A program made the translations under genes and the position numbers. DNA of 64,000 bases, from contig NZ_RBZV01000006.1 of NCBI RefSeq assembly GCF_003628145.1, positions 124,001 to 188,000 of the forward strand, read 5' to 3'. The notes beneath the pieces are model-generated. The model saw only the letters and a list, made by a program, of their open reading frames with translations, was not told the origin of the DNA and made no database searches. The stretch is from Trinickia fusca (GTDB taxonomy: Bacteria; Pseudomonadota; Gammaproteobacteria; Burkholderiales; Burkholderiaceae). Below, in pieces: positions 8,502 through 15,860 of the stretch; position 1 is the first letter of the stretch, and each line of letters opens with the position of its first letter.

Positions 8502-9155
8502 TCAAGAAAGATCTAAGGATGAAACGGCGTCGCCGGAATCCGGCGAGTGCGAATGGACACCCGCGTTACCGAGCGCCGCCAACAAGCTGTCGAGACTGCC
8601 GCCGAACGACCCGCGCCACTCCCCTTGGCCCGCGCACAGCCGACACTCCCCGGCCTGAAGGGAGGTGTCGACTTCGACTTGGTATGGCACGCTCGTCGCG
8701 AGGTCCTCGGCGGCCCGAGTCCAGTCGTCCCTGGATACCTTGAGCACCGCGCCGCCGATTACCGTCGTCTCTTGCAAGAGCACTTTGACGGAACTCAAAA
8801 GACGCTCCCGCTCGGGCAATTCAATCATGAGCCGCTCGAGAATCGCCGCAAGAATGGCTTTCAACGTATCCTCCAGCTCATCCTTGAACCGGTGCTCGAG
8901 TTCCTCGAGCGCCTCGTGCAACGCTCGAGCCCGAAGCCAAACCTCTTGCTGGGCTTCCTCCACCGCTTCCTCTTCGAGCGCCTCACGTCTCGCATCTGCG
9001 GACTGAACGATCGCCACAGCCTGCGTTCTCGCGTTTTCGCAAATCGTCTCCGCCTCGGAGAGGGCGAGCAACACCTCCCGCCTCGCGATAAAACCCGATA
9101 CTGCATCGTCGCTGGAGTCCGGCGCGCGGTAGCGTCGCTGTATCAAGTGATGCAT
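8502..9155 (-). CDS. sctL: T3SS stator protein SctL (HrpE/YscL/FliH family)
   Basis: This is the peripheral stalk/stator that binds the ATPase SctN and links it to the SctQ/SctK sorting platform. The 217 residues show the family layout: a long charged helix rich in Ala, Glu and Arg (residues about 35-110, with AEETIC-like and EEEAVEEAQQEV stretches), then a FliH-like C-terminal domain (VLLQETTVIGGAVLKVSRDDW, ECRLCAGQGEWRGSFGGSLDSLLAAL). The start has GGAGAGG upstream. A gap of 109 bases separates it from sctU and shows no clear promoter. Confidence 0.85.
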   Translation of the reverse strand: MHHLIQRRYRAPDSSDDAVSGFIARREVLLALSEAETICENARTQAVAIVQSADARREALEEEAVEEAQQEVWLRARALHEALEELEHRFKDELEDTLKAILAAILERLMIELPERERLLSSVKVLLQETTVIGGAVLKVSRDDWTRAAEDLATSVPYQVEVDTSLQAGECRLCAGQGEWRGSFGGSLDSLLAALGNAGVHSHSPDSGDAVSSLDLS

Positions 9156-9264
9156 CGAACCTCTCCTAATTCATGCGATGCGGCTGACTTGCCCCCTCAT
9201 TGAGTTGCGCAAGCGCCGCAAATAGTTCGTGAGCATTCGTTTCGCCAGCCGTCGAGATCGCATG

Positions 9265-10389
9265 TCAATCGAGGGTCGGCCCGGGAAGCATCTGCTCGCC
9301 CACGTGGGGATCGACTTCAGGCAGATACACGCGGTCGTCGACAGCCGGATCGCCCGACGCACGAAGTTCGTTCACGGCCTTATAGAGCACGGCGACGGCC
9401 TTCACCGTCACGGCCGGGATGTACTGACCTTCGCGTCCTACCGCATAGAGAATTCGTGCAAGCTTCACGTAGCGGATCATCGGCACCCGATTCTCTCTCG
9501 CCCACTTTCGTATTTCGTCGGCGCGCGCGCCGGCGCCTCTCACGACGACGAGGGGCAGCGAGTCCCGTCCTTCTTCATAGCAGAGGCCGACTGCGATACG
9601 CCGCGGATTGACCGCGACGACATTCGGCTTTCTCGGCGCGTTGGACGGTGCCTCGTTCGCGAACTGCTTGCGCATCGAGCGCATGTATCCCTTGGCATGC
9701 GGATCACCTTCGGTTTCCTTGTACTCATCCTTCATGTCCTGATGGTCCATTTTCAGTTGGCGCCTGAACATCAACCGCTGAAGGTAGTAATCGAGTGCGG
9801 CAAACACGAAAAAGAGCGATAAAGCGAGATGCTCCGTCGAGCGTAGAAGCAGCCCCGCGCCGAGCGCCGACATGTTCAACGGCACGCGAAACAGTTGGAG
9901 AATCGGGGGAAGGTACTCGCGCACTTTCGGATAAAGCACAGCGGCAAGGATCACGATCTTCGCGGGCCCGATCGTGACCATGAGAAGCTTCTCGGTGCCG
10001 AACAACTGCTTGAAACCGCTAGCCGGATTGAGCTTCTCGAACCCGTGTGTGAGCGCTTTCGTCGACACCAGGAAGCGCGATTGCGGCCACGTCGCGACAA
10101 TTGCCAAGAGCGCGGCAAGACCGGCGAGCGCGGCGGCAAGCGAAGCCGCATCGCCGATGATGGACCAGGCCGCCTGCATGCTTACCCCTCTCGGCCTCGT
10201 AGCCGCGGCAATTGCTTGCGTCAGGAAGGCGGAGAACTTGTCGTACCAGTAGGTGCTTGATGCACACGTGACCTCGAATAAGGCACCAAACAGTACGAGC
10301 CTCGTGACATCCTGGCTGATCGTGACTTTGCCGTCCCGTCTCGCCTTCTGCAGCCGGTGCTGGGTTGGCGGAAGGTTTTTGTCTCCCAC
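9265..10389 (-). CDS. sctU: T3SS export-gate switch protein SctU (YscU/FlhB family)
   Basis: This inner-membrane export-gate component sets substrate specificity through autocleavage of its cytoplasmic domain. The start is GTG 10389 with CGGAGG upstream, 4 bases after the sctT stop. Four membrane segments (residues about 25-215) precede a linker with the typical QMKDEYKETEGDPHAKG-like block. The cleavage site normally reads NPTH; here it reads AVNPRRIAVGLCY, so the Asn-Pro pair is kept but Thr-His is replaced by Arg-Arg. The rest of the C-domain (VPMIRYVKLARILYAVGREGQYIP) is conventional. Identity is secure; cleavage efficiency is in doubt. Confidence 0.95.
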   Translation of the reverse strand: MGDKNLPPTQHRLQKARRDGKVTISQDVTRLVLFGALFEVTCASSTYWYDKFSAFLTQAIAAATRPRGVSMQAAWSIIGDAASLAAALAGLAALLAIVATWPQSRFLVSTKALTHGFEKLNPASGFKQLFGTEKLLMVTIGPAKIVILAAVLYPKVREYLPPILQLFRVPLNMSALGAGLLLRSTEHLALSLFFVFAALDYYLQRLMFRRQLKMDHQDMKDEYKETEGDPHAKGYMRSMRKQFANEAPSNAPRKPNVVAVNPRRIAVGLCYEEGRDSLPLVVVRGAGARADEIRKWARENRVPMIRYVKLARILYAVGREGQYIPAVTVKAVAVLYKAVNELRASGDPAVDDRVYLPEVDPHVGEQMLPGPTLD

Positions 10390-10393
10390 TGCG

Positions 10394-11185
10394 TCACCTC
10401 CGGATCACCATGTGCTCCAACGATGGCAGCCACTCCCCAAACTCCCTTGCCCCATAGTCGAAGAGATTGGTCGCGTACAGCGCCAGCACGACGAGAGAAA
10501 GGAGGCTCTTGATCGGCATCGCCATTTCGTGGACCGGCATGCCTTTGACGATTACGCTGGCGAGCGCGAACACGAATTCGAGCAGCAGTAGCAGCACGAG
10601 AATCGGGCTGCTGTATTGCAGGCCCTCGACCAACATGCGTTGAAAGGCCGCCAGATAGGCGCCGAGTTGCGGCCCCGTGACATCGGGGACCAGCTGGAGG
10701 ACGGGCCACACCGTGTAGCTGTCACCGATGACCTTGAAGATGACAGGGAATACTCCAGCCTCCACGAGAACCAGAATGAGGACGCGCTGAATCATTTCAC
10801 CGAGCACGGAGCTGTCGGCGGGCAGCGTCGGATTGATCTGTTGAGCCGCATTGGCACCGCGCTGATTGTCGATGAGCACGCCAACGCTCATGAATGCCCA
10901 AAACGGCGTGGCCAGAAGCAATCCGATCAGGCATCCGATCGCCCCCTCCTTCAGGGCGAGCCATCCCAGCCATGTCACGCCAACCGCCGTTCCGTCGATT
11001 CGCTCATGGATGGCGACGATGAACGGCAGGCCGATTGCCAGCGCGACGGCGTTACGCATCAGGACCGTCAGGTTCTGACGGCCGAACGCCGGGATAAAGT
11101 TGACGCACCCGATGAGGCGGGCCGAACCAAGCGCAGCCGCTGCCACCCAATCGAACGGCATTTGAGCGGGCGACATCGCCATCAT
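10394..11185 (-). CDS. sctT: T3SS export-gate protein SctT (YscT/FliR family)
   Basis: This polytopic inner-membrane protein of the SctRST export gate has about 263 residues. The start is the MMAMSPAQMPFDW methionine preceded by GGGAGGG; the longer in-frame extension overlaps the GNAT gene and is Arg-rich. Family features include NPTLPADSSVLGEM-like loop residues and about six hydrophobic segments (FWAFMSVGVLIDNQRGANAA, ILVLVEAGVFPVIF, SPILVLLLLLEFVFALAS). A run of seven G residues precedes the start, which could tune translation by slippage. sctU follows by 4 bases. Confidence 0.93.
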   Translation of the reverse strand: MMAMSPAQMPFDWVAAAALGSARLIGCVNFIPAFGRQNLTVLMRNAVALAIGLPFIVAIHERIDGTAVGVTWLGWLALKEGAIGCLIGLLLATPFWAFMSVGVLIDNQRGANAAQQINPTLPADSSVLGEMIQRVLILVLVEAGVFPVIFKVIGDSYTVWPVLQLVPDVTGPQLGAYLAAFQRMLVEGLQYSSPILVLLLLLEFVFALASVIVKGMPVHEMAMPIKSLLSLVVLALYATNLFDYGAREFGEWLPSLEHMVIRR

Positions 11186-11216
11186 CCCTCCCCCCCGATA
11201 CGCGAAGCGGCAACGT

Positions 11217-11921
11217 TCACGCCTGCGCCACCGGCGAGGTGCCGGCTCCACCGTATCTCGCCGCACGCGCCTTGAGCCTGGCGATCCGCTCATCGCTCTT
11301 GGCCTTCATGATCGCCAGATGCTCGAGCCATGACGAGTCGAACAGTGACGCTCCGTAGATATGCAAGTCGCTGCGCGTACCGCCATGACAAATCGCGTTA
11401 GGCAGAATGCCCCACAACGTCAGGCCGAAAGCCTTTGCCACGGCGATGCTCGCCGTGTTGCCGCCAGCAATCCAACTCGTCGCGAGTTCGAACCCCTTGG
11501 ACCGTGCCTCGGCATAGAGGTGGAGGCCGGCAAGGAGCGCTGCGCCGGTGCCATACCACTCCTGCTTGAGATATATCGCGACCTCGGCCATCTGCCGAGT
11601 GGCGGCGTCTCCCCAACGAAGGCTGCGTGCCGACGAGTAGGCGACGATTTCCCCTTCGACTTCGAGCACGAGCAAGGGCCAGCGATGGCGCTGGAACCGC
11701 TCTATCGTGCCGCCGGCGCTCGCTTCGGTAACCGGGCTGGCGGTCAGCGAACGGCGACTGTCGTGCACCGTTTCATTGATGATGTCGAGAATGGCCGGCC
11801 AATCTTCCGCTCGCGCTTTTCTCGCTTTCGCGTGCTCGAGACGCAGCATGCGATCGAGCAGCGCTTTCGAAATCAGGCCTCGCTCCGCCCCAGCTTTTTC
11901 GACAACCGACGTGTCCGTCAT
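11217..11921 (-). CDS. GNAT-family N-acetyltransferase embedded in the T3SS operon
   Basis: The protein has 234 residues and is related to phosphinothricin-acetyltransferase-type GNATs. Visible elements are RAEDWPAILDIINETVHDSRRSL (motif C-like), WPLLVLEVEGEIVAYSSAR (beta4), VAIYLKQEWYGTGAALLAGL (motif A, acetyl-CoA binding) and GNTASIAVAKAFGLTLWG (motif B). The N-terminal 35 and C-terminal 50 residues are extra and basic. The ATG overlaps the sctK stop (ATGA) and GGGAGG precedes it, so it is a coupled member of the operon. No such enzyme belongs to the core injectisome; it could modify an apparatus protein, a host molecule or a small molecule. Confidence 0.85.
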   Translation of the reverse strand: MTDTSVVEKAGAERGLISKALLDRMLRLEHAKARKARAEDWPAILDIINETVHDSRRSLTASPVTEASAGGTIERFQRHRWPLLVLEVEGEIVAYSSARSLRWGDAATRQMAEVAIYLKQEWYGTGAALLAGLHLYAEARSKGFELATSWIAGGNTASIAVAKAFGLTLWGILPNAICHGGTRSDLHIYGASLFDSSWLEHLAIMKAKSDERIARLKARAARYGGAGTSPVAQA

Positions 11922-12616
11922 ACCGAATGCCTCCCTGTGTCGGGCTCGCCACGCGTTGCCCAGATGCGTGCCGCCTGACGAATCGAGCTCGGCACCTGCT
12001 CACTGTCCAGCCCCTGTTCGAGCGCTTCCAGAGCAGCAACCCAGTCGCGTGGCAATGTCAGGCGCAGCCGCTCCCAGGTGGACGGCCACTGGGATTCGGC
12101 CACGATTCGCATCCACGCGGCTCCGACCGTTCCGGCAGTGTCCGCGCAGGCCCAGTCGACGCCGGATCGTTCATGTCCGACCGTGAAGGCTCGCCAAGGA
12201 TGCGGCAGGCGGCGCAACCGCGCGCGCATGATCGCAGCCCGCCAGCGCTCGCGCGTGGCGACCTCCAGGAGTTCGCGCTTATGCTCGACCCAAGCCGCGG
12301 CGAAACGCTGCTCGCCCGCAAGCACCGTGAGCCCTAGATCAACCGCCGCACCCGGCTGATGGGTGGCGTTCGCCAAGTACAGTGGACGCTGCGTCTGGAC
12401 ATCCAAGCCGAATGTCTCGAAGGAGCGCGGGTACTCAGGGAGGCCAAAATGGTTGCACCAAAGCGCATAGCCCGCCCTGCAGGCCGCGCGCCCCCGGCGC
12501 ATCAACGCAGACCAGCCTGGCGGGCTTGAAGCTTCAAGCCAAGACGGGTGCGTGCCCAGCCATGGCTCGAACCAGAAGACTGCCCAGCACGCCTGGATCT
12601 CGCTGGCGTTCGACAT
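11918..12616 (-). CDS. sctK: T3SS sorting-platform protein SctK
   Basis: The start is ATG 12616 just after the sctJ stop (TAGCCATG), giving 232 residues. The sequence is poorly conserved, as usual for SctK (HrpD/YscK/HrpB4-type): Trp-rich N-terminal half (ACWAVFWFEPWLGTHPSWLE) and a C-terminal LPRDWVAALEALEQGL segment. Assignment rests on length, composition and position directly after sctJ, the usual sctJ-sctK order. Cytoplasmic; with SctL and SctQ it forms the pods under the export gate. Confidence 0.72.
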   Translation of the reverse strand: MSNASEIQACWAVFWFEPWLGTHPSWLEASSPPGWSALMRRGRAACRAGYALWCNHFGLPEYPRSFETFGLDVQTQRPLYLANATHQPGAAVDLGLTVLAGEQRFAAAWVEHKRELLEVATRERWRAAIMRARLRRLPHPWRAFTVGHERSGVDWACADTAGTVGAAWMRIVAESQWPSTWERLRLTLPRDWVAALEALEQGLDSEQVPSSIRQAARIWATRGEPDTGRHSV

Positions 12617-12618
12617 GG

Positions 12619-13446
12619 CTATGGCTGCGCTCGACGCGCGGTGGCTGACTTCCAATAGCCTCGCAGACGCTCGCGAAACACCCATACGCCGGCAGCGGCG
12701 ATCAACAGCAATCCCGCGAGAGCCGCTGCGACGAGGAGCACGACGTTGCCTGCGGTCGTCGCCTTCGATGAATTCATCCGAGCCGACGAAGCGCCGCTTA
12801 CGCGAGCTTCAGCAGAATCCGACGGGCGGCTGCCGGCCTCGAGCGCCGGAACGAAGACCACGGCGATCTGCTTCGGATCATTGGCACTCAGGCCCGGGAT
12901 GCTCGCCGCGACAAGGCTTCGGATCGCGAACTCGTGCGTTTCGATGTCGACGTCCGGACGATATTTGATAAACACTGCCGCAGACGAAGGCTGAACAGGG
13001 TCGCCCGGCGCAATGCGCTCGGGAAGCACGATATGCACCCGTGCGACCAATACGCCGTCGATCTGGCACAGCGTACGCTCGAGCTCCTGTGACAGAGCAA
13101 ACAGATACCGGCTGCGCTCCTCGAGCGGCGAGGAGATCATGCCGTCCTTCTTGAAGATGTCCCCCATCTGCGCGTGAGGATCCCTGGGCAGCCCCGCCGA
13201 TTCCAGCACCTTGACCGAGGCGGACATGTCCTGCTCGCCGACATTGACCGAGTATCCGTCCTTGGTGACCTCTTTCTCGCTGCGGATGCCGACGTCCGCC
13301 AGCGCGGCGACGATTTCGTTCGCGTCGGTTTCGCTGATGCCGGTGCGCAACTCCACCCGCTTGCCGCAACCCGCGAGCGACAACACGACGATCAGCATCC
13401 AGCCGACCAAGACATACCGGCGGGCAACTCTTTCGATCCGTCCCAT
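12619..13446 (-). CDS. sctJ: T3SS inner-membrane ring lipoprotein SctJ (YscJ/PrgK family)
   Basis: The 275 residues begin with a lipoprotein signal (LVGWMLIVVLSLAGC, lipobox LAGC). The two ring-building domains follow: LRTGISETDANEIVAALADVG with SVNVGEQDMSASVKVLESAGLPRDPH, then RYLFALSQELERTLCQIDGVLVARVHIVLPE in pieces and SSAAVFIKYRPDVDI. A single C-terminal membrane helix (VVLLVAAALAGLLLIAAAGV) precedes a short cytoplasmic tail. It sits between sctI and sctK. Confidence 0.96.
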   Translation of the reverse strand: MGRIERVARRYVLVGWMLIVVLSLAGCGKRVELRTGISETDANEIVAALADVGIRSEKEVTKDGYSVNVGEQDMSASVKVLESAGLPRDPHAQMGDIFKKDGMISSPLEERSRYLFALSQELERTLCQIDGVLVARVHIVLPERIAPGDPVQPSSAAVFIKYRPDVDIETHEFAIRSLVAASIPGLSANDPKQIAVVFVPALEAGSRPSDSAEARVSGASSARMNSSKATTAGNVVLLVAAALAGLLLIAAAGVWVFRERLRGYWKSATARRAQP

Positions 13447-13465
13447 TCGAAGGCTACGCTCAATG

Positions 13466-13897
13466 TCAGTTCATCTTCACTAATTGATCGATTGCCGACA
13501 CGGACTTGCCGATCGCACGTTCGGCCAGGCTCACGTTCAAATTTCGCCGCTGCAACTGTGAGATTTCCGTGAGTTCCTTGCTCGGGCGATCATCGGATGA
13601 GTCGTCGGTGTCCAGTGCTGACGTGAGACTCTTGGCGAGTGCGTCATCCCCTCCGCCGAGGGCATCGTCGAGCGCGCTCAAAGCCGATTTGGGCGCGTCG
13701 TCGCCCACGCCATGACTCTTAGGTGCGAGCATCGATCCGACCTCGGGTGCCGCCAGGGAGCGCATCGCGCTTCTGAAAGCATCAATGTCCGCGCTTGGCG
13801 CTCCATGATTGGAGATTGCGCCAAACGGGCTCTCCGATTTCGCGTCCCAACCGCGTTCCTGCCGCTGGACCTGCAGCTGTGTCATATCCGAATTCAT
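13466..13897 (-). CDS. sctI: T3SS inner-rod protein SctI (HrpB2/YscI-like)
   Basis: The start is MNSDMTQLQ at 13897 with GAGGGAAAG directly upstream, giving 143 residues. The N-terminal two thirds are polar and low-complexity (Ser, Asp, Ala). The last 35 residues, RRNLNVSLAERAIGKSVSAIDQLVKMN preceded by a Leu-rich turn, match the conserved C-terminal helix of inner-rod proteins. Location immediately before sctJ is typical. It would be a secreted early substrate connecting the export gate to the needle. Confidence 0.75.
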   Translation of the reverse strand: MNSDMTQLQVQRQERGWDAKSESPFGAISNHGAPSADIDAFRSAMRSLAAPEVGSMLAPKSHGVGDDAPKSALSALDDALGGGDDALAKSLTSALDTDDSSDDRPSKELTEISQLQRRNLNVSLAERAIGKSVSAIDQLVKMN

Positions 13898-13949
13898 CTT
13901 TCCCTCGCAACCGATTAGCTCGTTGATCCGGGCACCCAAGCCCGGCTCG

Positions 13950-14498
13950 TCAATGGCTTGCCTTCAGCAGATCACCGAATTGCAGCATCGTGATCCTCTT
14001 GGCGGCCGCCTTCAGATCCATGGTGATATCCGCGCGGTCCTTCACCGCATCGATGGCGGTAAAGATCAGATCGAGCAGTTCTGTCCCGTTGAATCCGCCT
14101 GAAGACTGCATCATCTTGTACATTGCGACGGCTCGACCAAATGCCTCGGACTCCTCCTCATCATCACCGCATACGCGGCGAAATACGCCCGCAGCTTCGA
14201 CGTCCGGCTCGAACTGCGCGAGGAACGACGCATTCTCGGCGATGCTTCCCTGCGATGAGCCCAAACCCGCGCCGGCCAGCGCCGATGCCAACGCTTCACG
14301 CCCATCTCTCATCAACGCGGTCAGCATGTTGACCGCCTTGTCGATGACGGCCATATCGCTAACACACGGCCGACTCTCGCTCGACATCAGCTCGCCCCAG
14401 CTTTTGGCGGGATCGGCAGGCAAGCGAAAAACATCGGGATGCGCATCCATCAGCTCAGCGATGCAGCGCCGCTTTTCCCGCTCCAGTTCCATTTCCAT
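13950..14498 (-). CDS. Unrecognised T3SS-operon protein, 182 residues
   Basis: I do not recognise the family. The start has GGAG 11 bases upstream. The protein is acidic and helical, with DDEEESEAFGRAVAMYKMMQSSGGFNG and a C-terminal MDLKAAAKRITMLQFGDLLKASH. There is no signal peptide or membrane segment. It lies 53 bases upstream of sctI in the minus block. Acidic helical proteins in this position are often chaperones or needle-assembly factors, but nothing in the sequence proves this. Confidence 0.7.
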   Translation of the reverse strand: MEMELEREKRRCIAELMDAHPDVFRLPADPAKSWGELMSSESRPCVSDMAVIDKAVNMLTALMRDGREALASALAGAGLGSSQGSIAENASFLAQFEPDVEAAGVFRRVCGDDEEESEAFGRAVAMYKMMQSSGGFNGTELLDLIFTAIDAVKDRADITMDLKAAAKRITMLQFGDLLKASH

Positions 14499-14618
14499 TT
14501 ACGAACTCCACGCGAACGCATGTATGGCGCTCTTTGCAAACCTGCAAAACGATCCGAGAAGGGGGCTTGCGCGACCTGAAACCGAATTGACCACGAGTCC
14601 CCCTCTTTCGCTCCCTGA

Positions 14619-14900
14619 TTACAGGGAAGCGCTCGAGGACTGGTCCTTGAAGATGTCGAAGTTGAACGAGCCCATCACGGACTGCACGACACTGGCCAAC
14701 GATTGACCCAAGCTCTGGGCAAGATTCTGGGCGCCTTGAGCCATTTGCGAGACTTGGTCGGTCATCTTGGTCAACTGCTCCATCATCGCCGGATCAGTGG
14801 ACTGATTGACGATCGTCGTGTCATGGCTGTCCGATATGTTGTGACTATCGGACGTAGACACGTCGTGACTGTCGTTGTGGCTATCAACAGGATTGCTCAT
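14619..14900 (-). CDS. Small His/Asp/Ser-rich protein, probable T3SS-secreted
   Basis: The protein has 93 residues, with GGAGGAATCG before the ATG. Residues 5-27 repeat DSHN/DSHD-type units and may bind metal. The rest is an amphipathic helix rich in Gln and Ala (TKMTDQVSQMAQGAQNLAQSL) ending in FNFDIFKDQSSSASL. It has no Sec signal. Size, composition and position among needle-like genes suggest a secreted filament, harpin-like or translocation accessory protein. Not recognised by family. Confidence 0.6.
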   Translation of the reverse strand: MSNPVDSHNDSHDVSTSDSHNISDSHDTTIVNQSTDPAMMEQLTKMTDQVSQMAQGAQNLAQSLGQSLASVVQSVMGSFNFDIFKDQSSSASL

Positions 14901-14993
14901 CGATTCCTCCGAAAATGATCATTGCGCAAGAGCGAATTCGGACGCATCCCCGAAAGCGACGCGACTGAAATCCCAACGTCCTGCTATCGAGCT

Positions 14994-15025
14994 GCCGCGA
15001 ACCGCATTGCAGATCGGTTCGCGGC
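14994..15025 (-). terminator. Hairpin between the needle-like gene and the next gene
   Basis: A perfect 10-bp inverted repeat (GCCGCGAACC and GGTTCGCGGC) with a 12-base loop lies 10 bases after the stop of the 66-residue gene. There is no U-run. It could act as a partial terminator or mRNA stabiliser, letting the first gene be made in excess, as is common for needle subunits. Confidence 0.5.
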
Positions 15026-15034
15026 AACGTCCTC

Positions 15035-15235
15035 TTAGAGCTGGACCTTGTCGACCATGCCCTTGAGCGCCGAACCGAGCGATGCCTTCATGTTCATCAT
15101 CGTGTCTTGGACTTGTTGCTGCGATTGCTGCCCGAGCAGACTCGCGATTTGATTGCTGCTCTGATCGAGCTGATTACCGGCATCCCCAATCGAACCTTGG
15201 TTGCCACCAAAAACGTTGCCAACGTCCATCGACAT
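15035..15235 (-). CDS. Candidate T3SS needle/pilin subunit
   Basis: The chosen start is the second of three closely spaced ATGs (AAAGGAG 6 bases upstream), giving 66 residues. The protein is Gln/Ser/Gly-rich with a C-terminal helix, VQDTMMNMKASLGSALKGMVDKVQL in outline, that resembles the C-terminal helix of SctF/HrpA-type needle subunits. It is the first gene of the minus T3SS block, directly downstream of an hrp-like promoter and followed by a stable hairpin. The assignment is inference; another small gene in the cluster could be the needle instead. Confidence 0.55.
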   Translation of the reverse strand: MSMDVGNVFGGNQGSIGDAGNQLDQSSNQIASLLGQQSQQQVQDTMMNMKASLGSALKGMVDKVQL

Positions 15236-15297
15236 AGCCATCTCCTTTAAAAGGTTTTCACTGGATTTGAGAGCTGCACATCGGCGGCCTCGATACG

Positions 15298-15327
15298 TCA
15301 GTGATGAAGACATCTCGGAAAGTTCGC
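15298..15327 (-). promoter_or_regulatory. hrp-box-like ECF promoter for the minus T3SS block
   Basis: Minus-strand reading: GCGAACT, 16 bases, TCACTGA. This fits the six-site consensus GAACY-N15/16-NCACTSA and resembles the HrpL box GGAACC-N15/16-CCACNNA. It lies about 63 bases upstream of the needle-like ATG. Confidence 0.65.
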
Positions 15328-15352
15328 TCGCTGGTTCGTTGCTTGTCGAAAC

Positions 15353-15381
15353 GCGAACTATCTGGCGCCCTCACCCACTCA
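15353..15381 (+). promoter_or_regulatory. hrp-box-like ECF promoter for the plus T3SS block
   Basis: Plus-strand reading: GCGAACT, 15 bases, CCACTCA, the closest match in the window to the HrpL box. It points at the 70-residue Gly-rich gene, the ECF sigma gene and sctQ-sctO, and diverges from the site at 15298-15327. If used by the sigma factor encoded downstream, it gives positive autoregulation. Confidence 0.7.
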
Positions 15382-15388
15382 ACTGATC

Positions 15389-15409
15389 GGCTCCATCGCC
15401 GATGGAGCC
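15389..15409 (+). promoter_or_regulatory. Leader hairpin upstream of the Gly-rich small gene
   Basis: A perfect 9-bp stem (GGCTCCATC / GATGGAGCC) with a 3-base GCC loop starts 8 bases after the -10 element of the plus promoter and 41 bases before the ATG. It would lie at or near the 5' end of the transcript, as in RNA-stabilising leaders. Confidence 0.5.
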
Positions 15410-15449
15410 GCATCATTGGCAACATGTGGATCAACAACTGGAGGTTCAA

Positions 15450-15662
15450 ATGAGCAACATTCTTTCGAGCATTGGCGACGTCGTCTCTGGCGCTCTCTCC
15501 GGCGCGCTGAACGGGATCGAGATGGGTCCGGAGGGCATGATCGCTGGTGCGGTCGCAGGCGGAGGATCAGCACTCGCGAAGGACGCGCTCGGCGGCTCAC
15601 AGGACAATCAAGGTTCGAGCGTCGGCCTGCCGGTACCAGGCCTCGGATCTATTTCGCTCTAA
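15450..15662 (+). CDS. Small Gly/Ala-rich secreted-type protein (harpin/filament-like)
   Basis: The start is ATG 15450 with GGAGG 6 bases upstream, giving 70 residues. Composition is Gly, Ala and Ser with a hydrophobic core (GMIAGAVAGGGSALAKDALGG) and no Sec signal. It is the first gene after the plus-strand hrp-like box and a leader hairpin. Small Gly-rich proteins at this position in hrp clusters are often secreted harpins or pilins. Family not recognised. Confidence 0.6.
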   Translation: MSNILSSIGDVVSGALSGALNGIEMGPEGMIAGAVAGGGSALAKDALGGSQDNQGSSVGLPVPGLGSISL

Positions 15663-15690
15663 CTCATCGCACCGGCGCAAGTCACGACAG

Positions 15691-15713
15691 CGGCTCCGCG
15701 GACGGAGGAGCCG
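15691..15713 (+). terminator. Hairpin after the Gly-rich gene
   Basis: A 7-bp stem (CGGCTCC / GGAGCCG) with a 9-base loop lies 28 bases after the stop codon and lacks a U-run. It probably reduces rather than stops readthrough into the sigma-factor gene, since no other strong promoter is visible before that gene. Confidence 0.4.
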
Positions 15714-15860
15714 GTCAACACCAGCACGCTAGCTCTCTCACAATTCTCCATAAATTCACGCGAGGCAATTCATAGACTGGCCGCATGCGTCACGAGATCC
15801 GCAGTCCGGGGGCTCGAGAGCTGTATCAATTTTTTTGCAGCCCAATTCGCCGCATGATGG

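Noticed and set aside
15321-15360. PIP/hrpII box (TTCG-N16-TTCG) for a HrpB-type regulator
   Set aside because: TTCG words are present but the spacing is 8 bases. No HrpB or HrpX gene is in the window, while an ECF sigma factor and its box family are.
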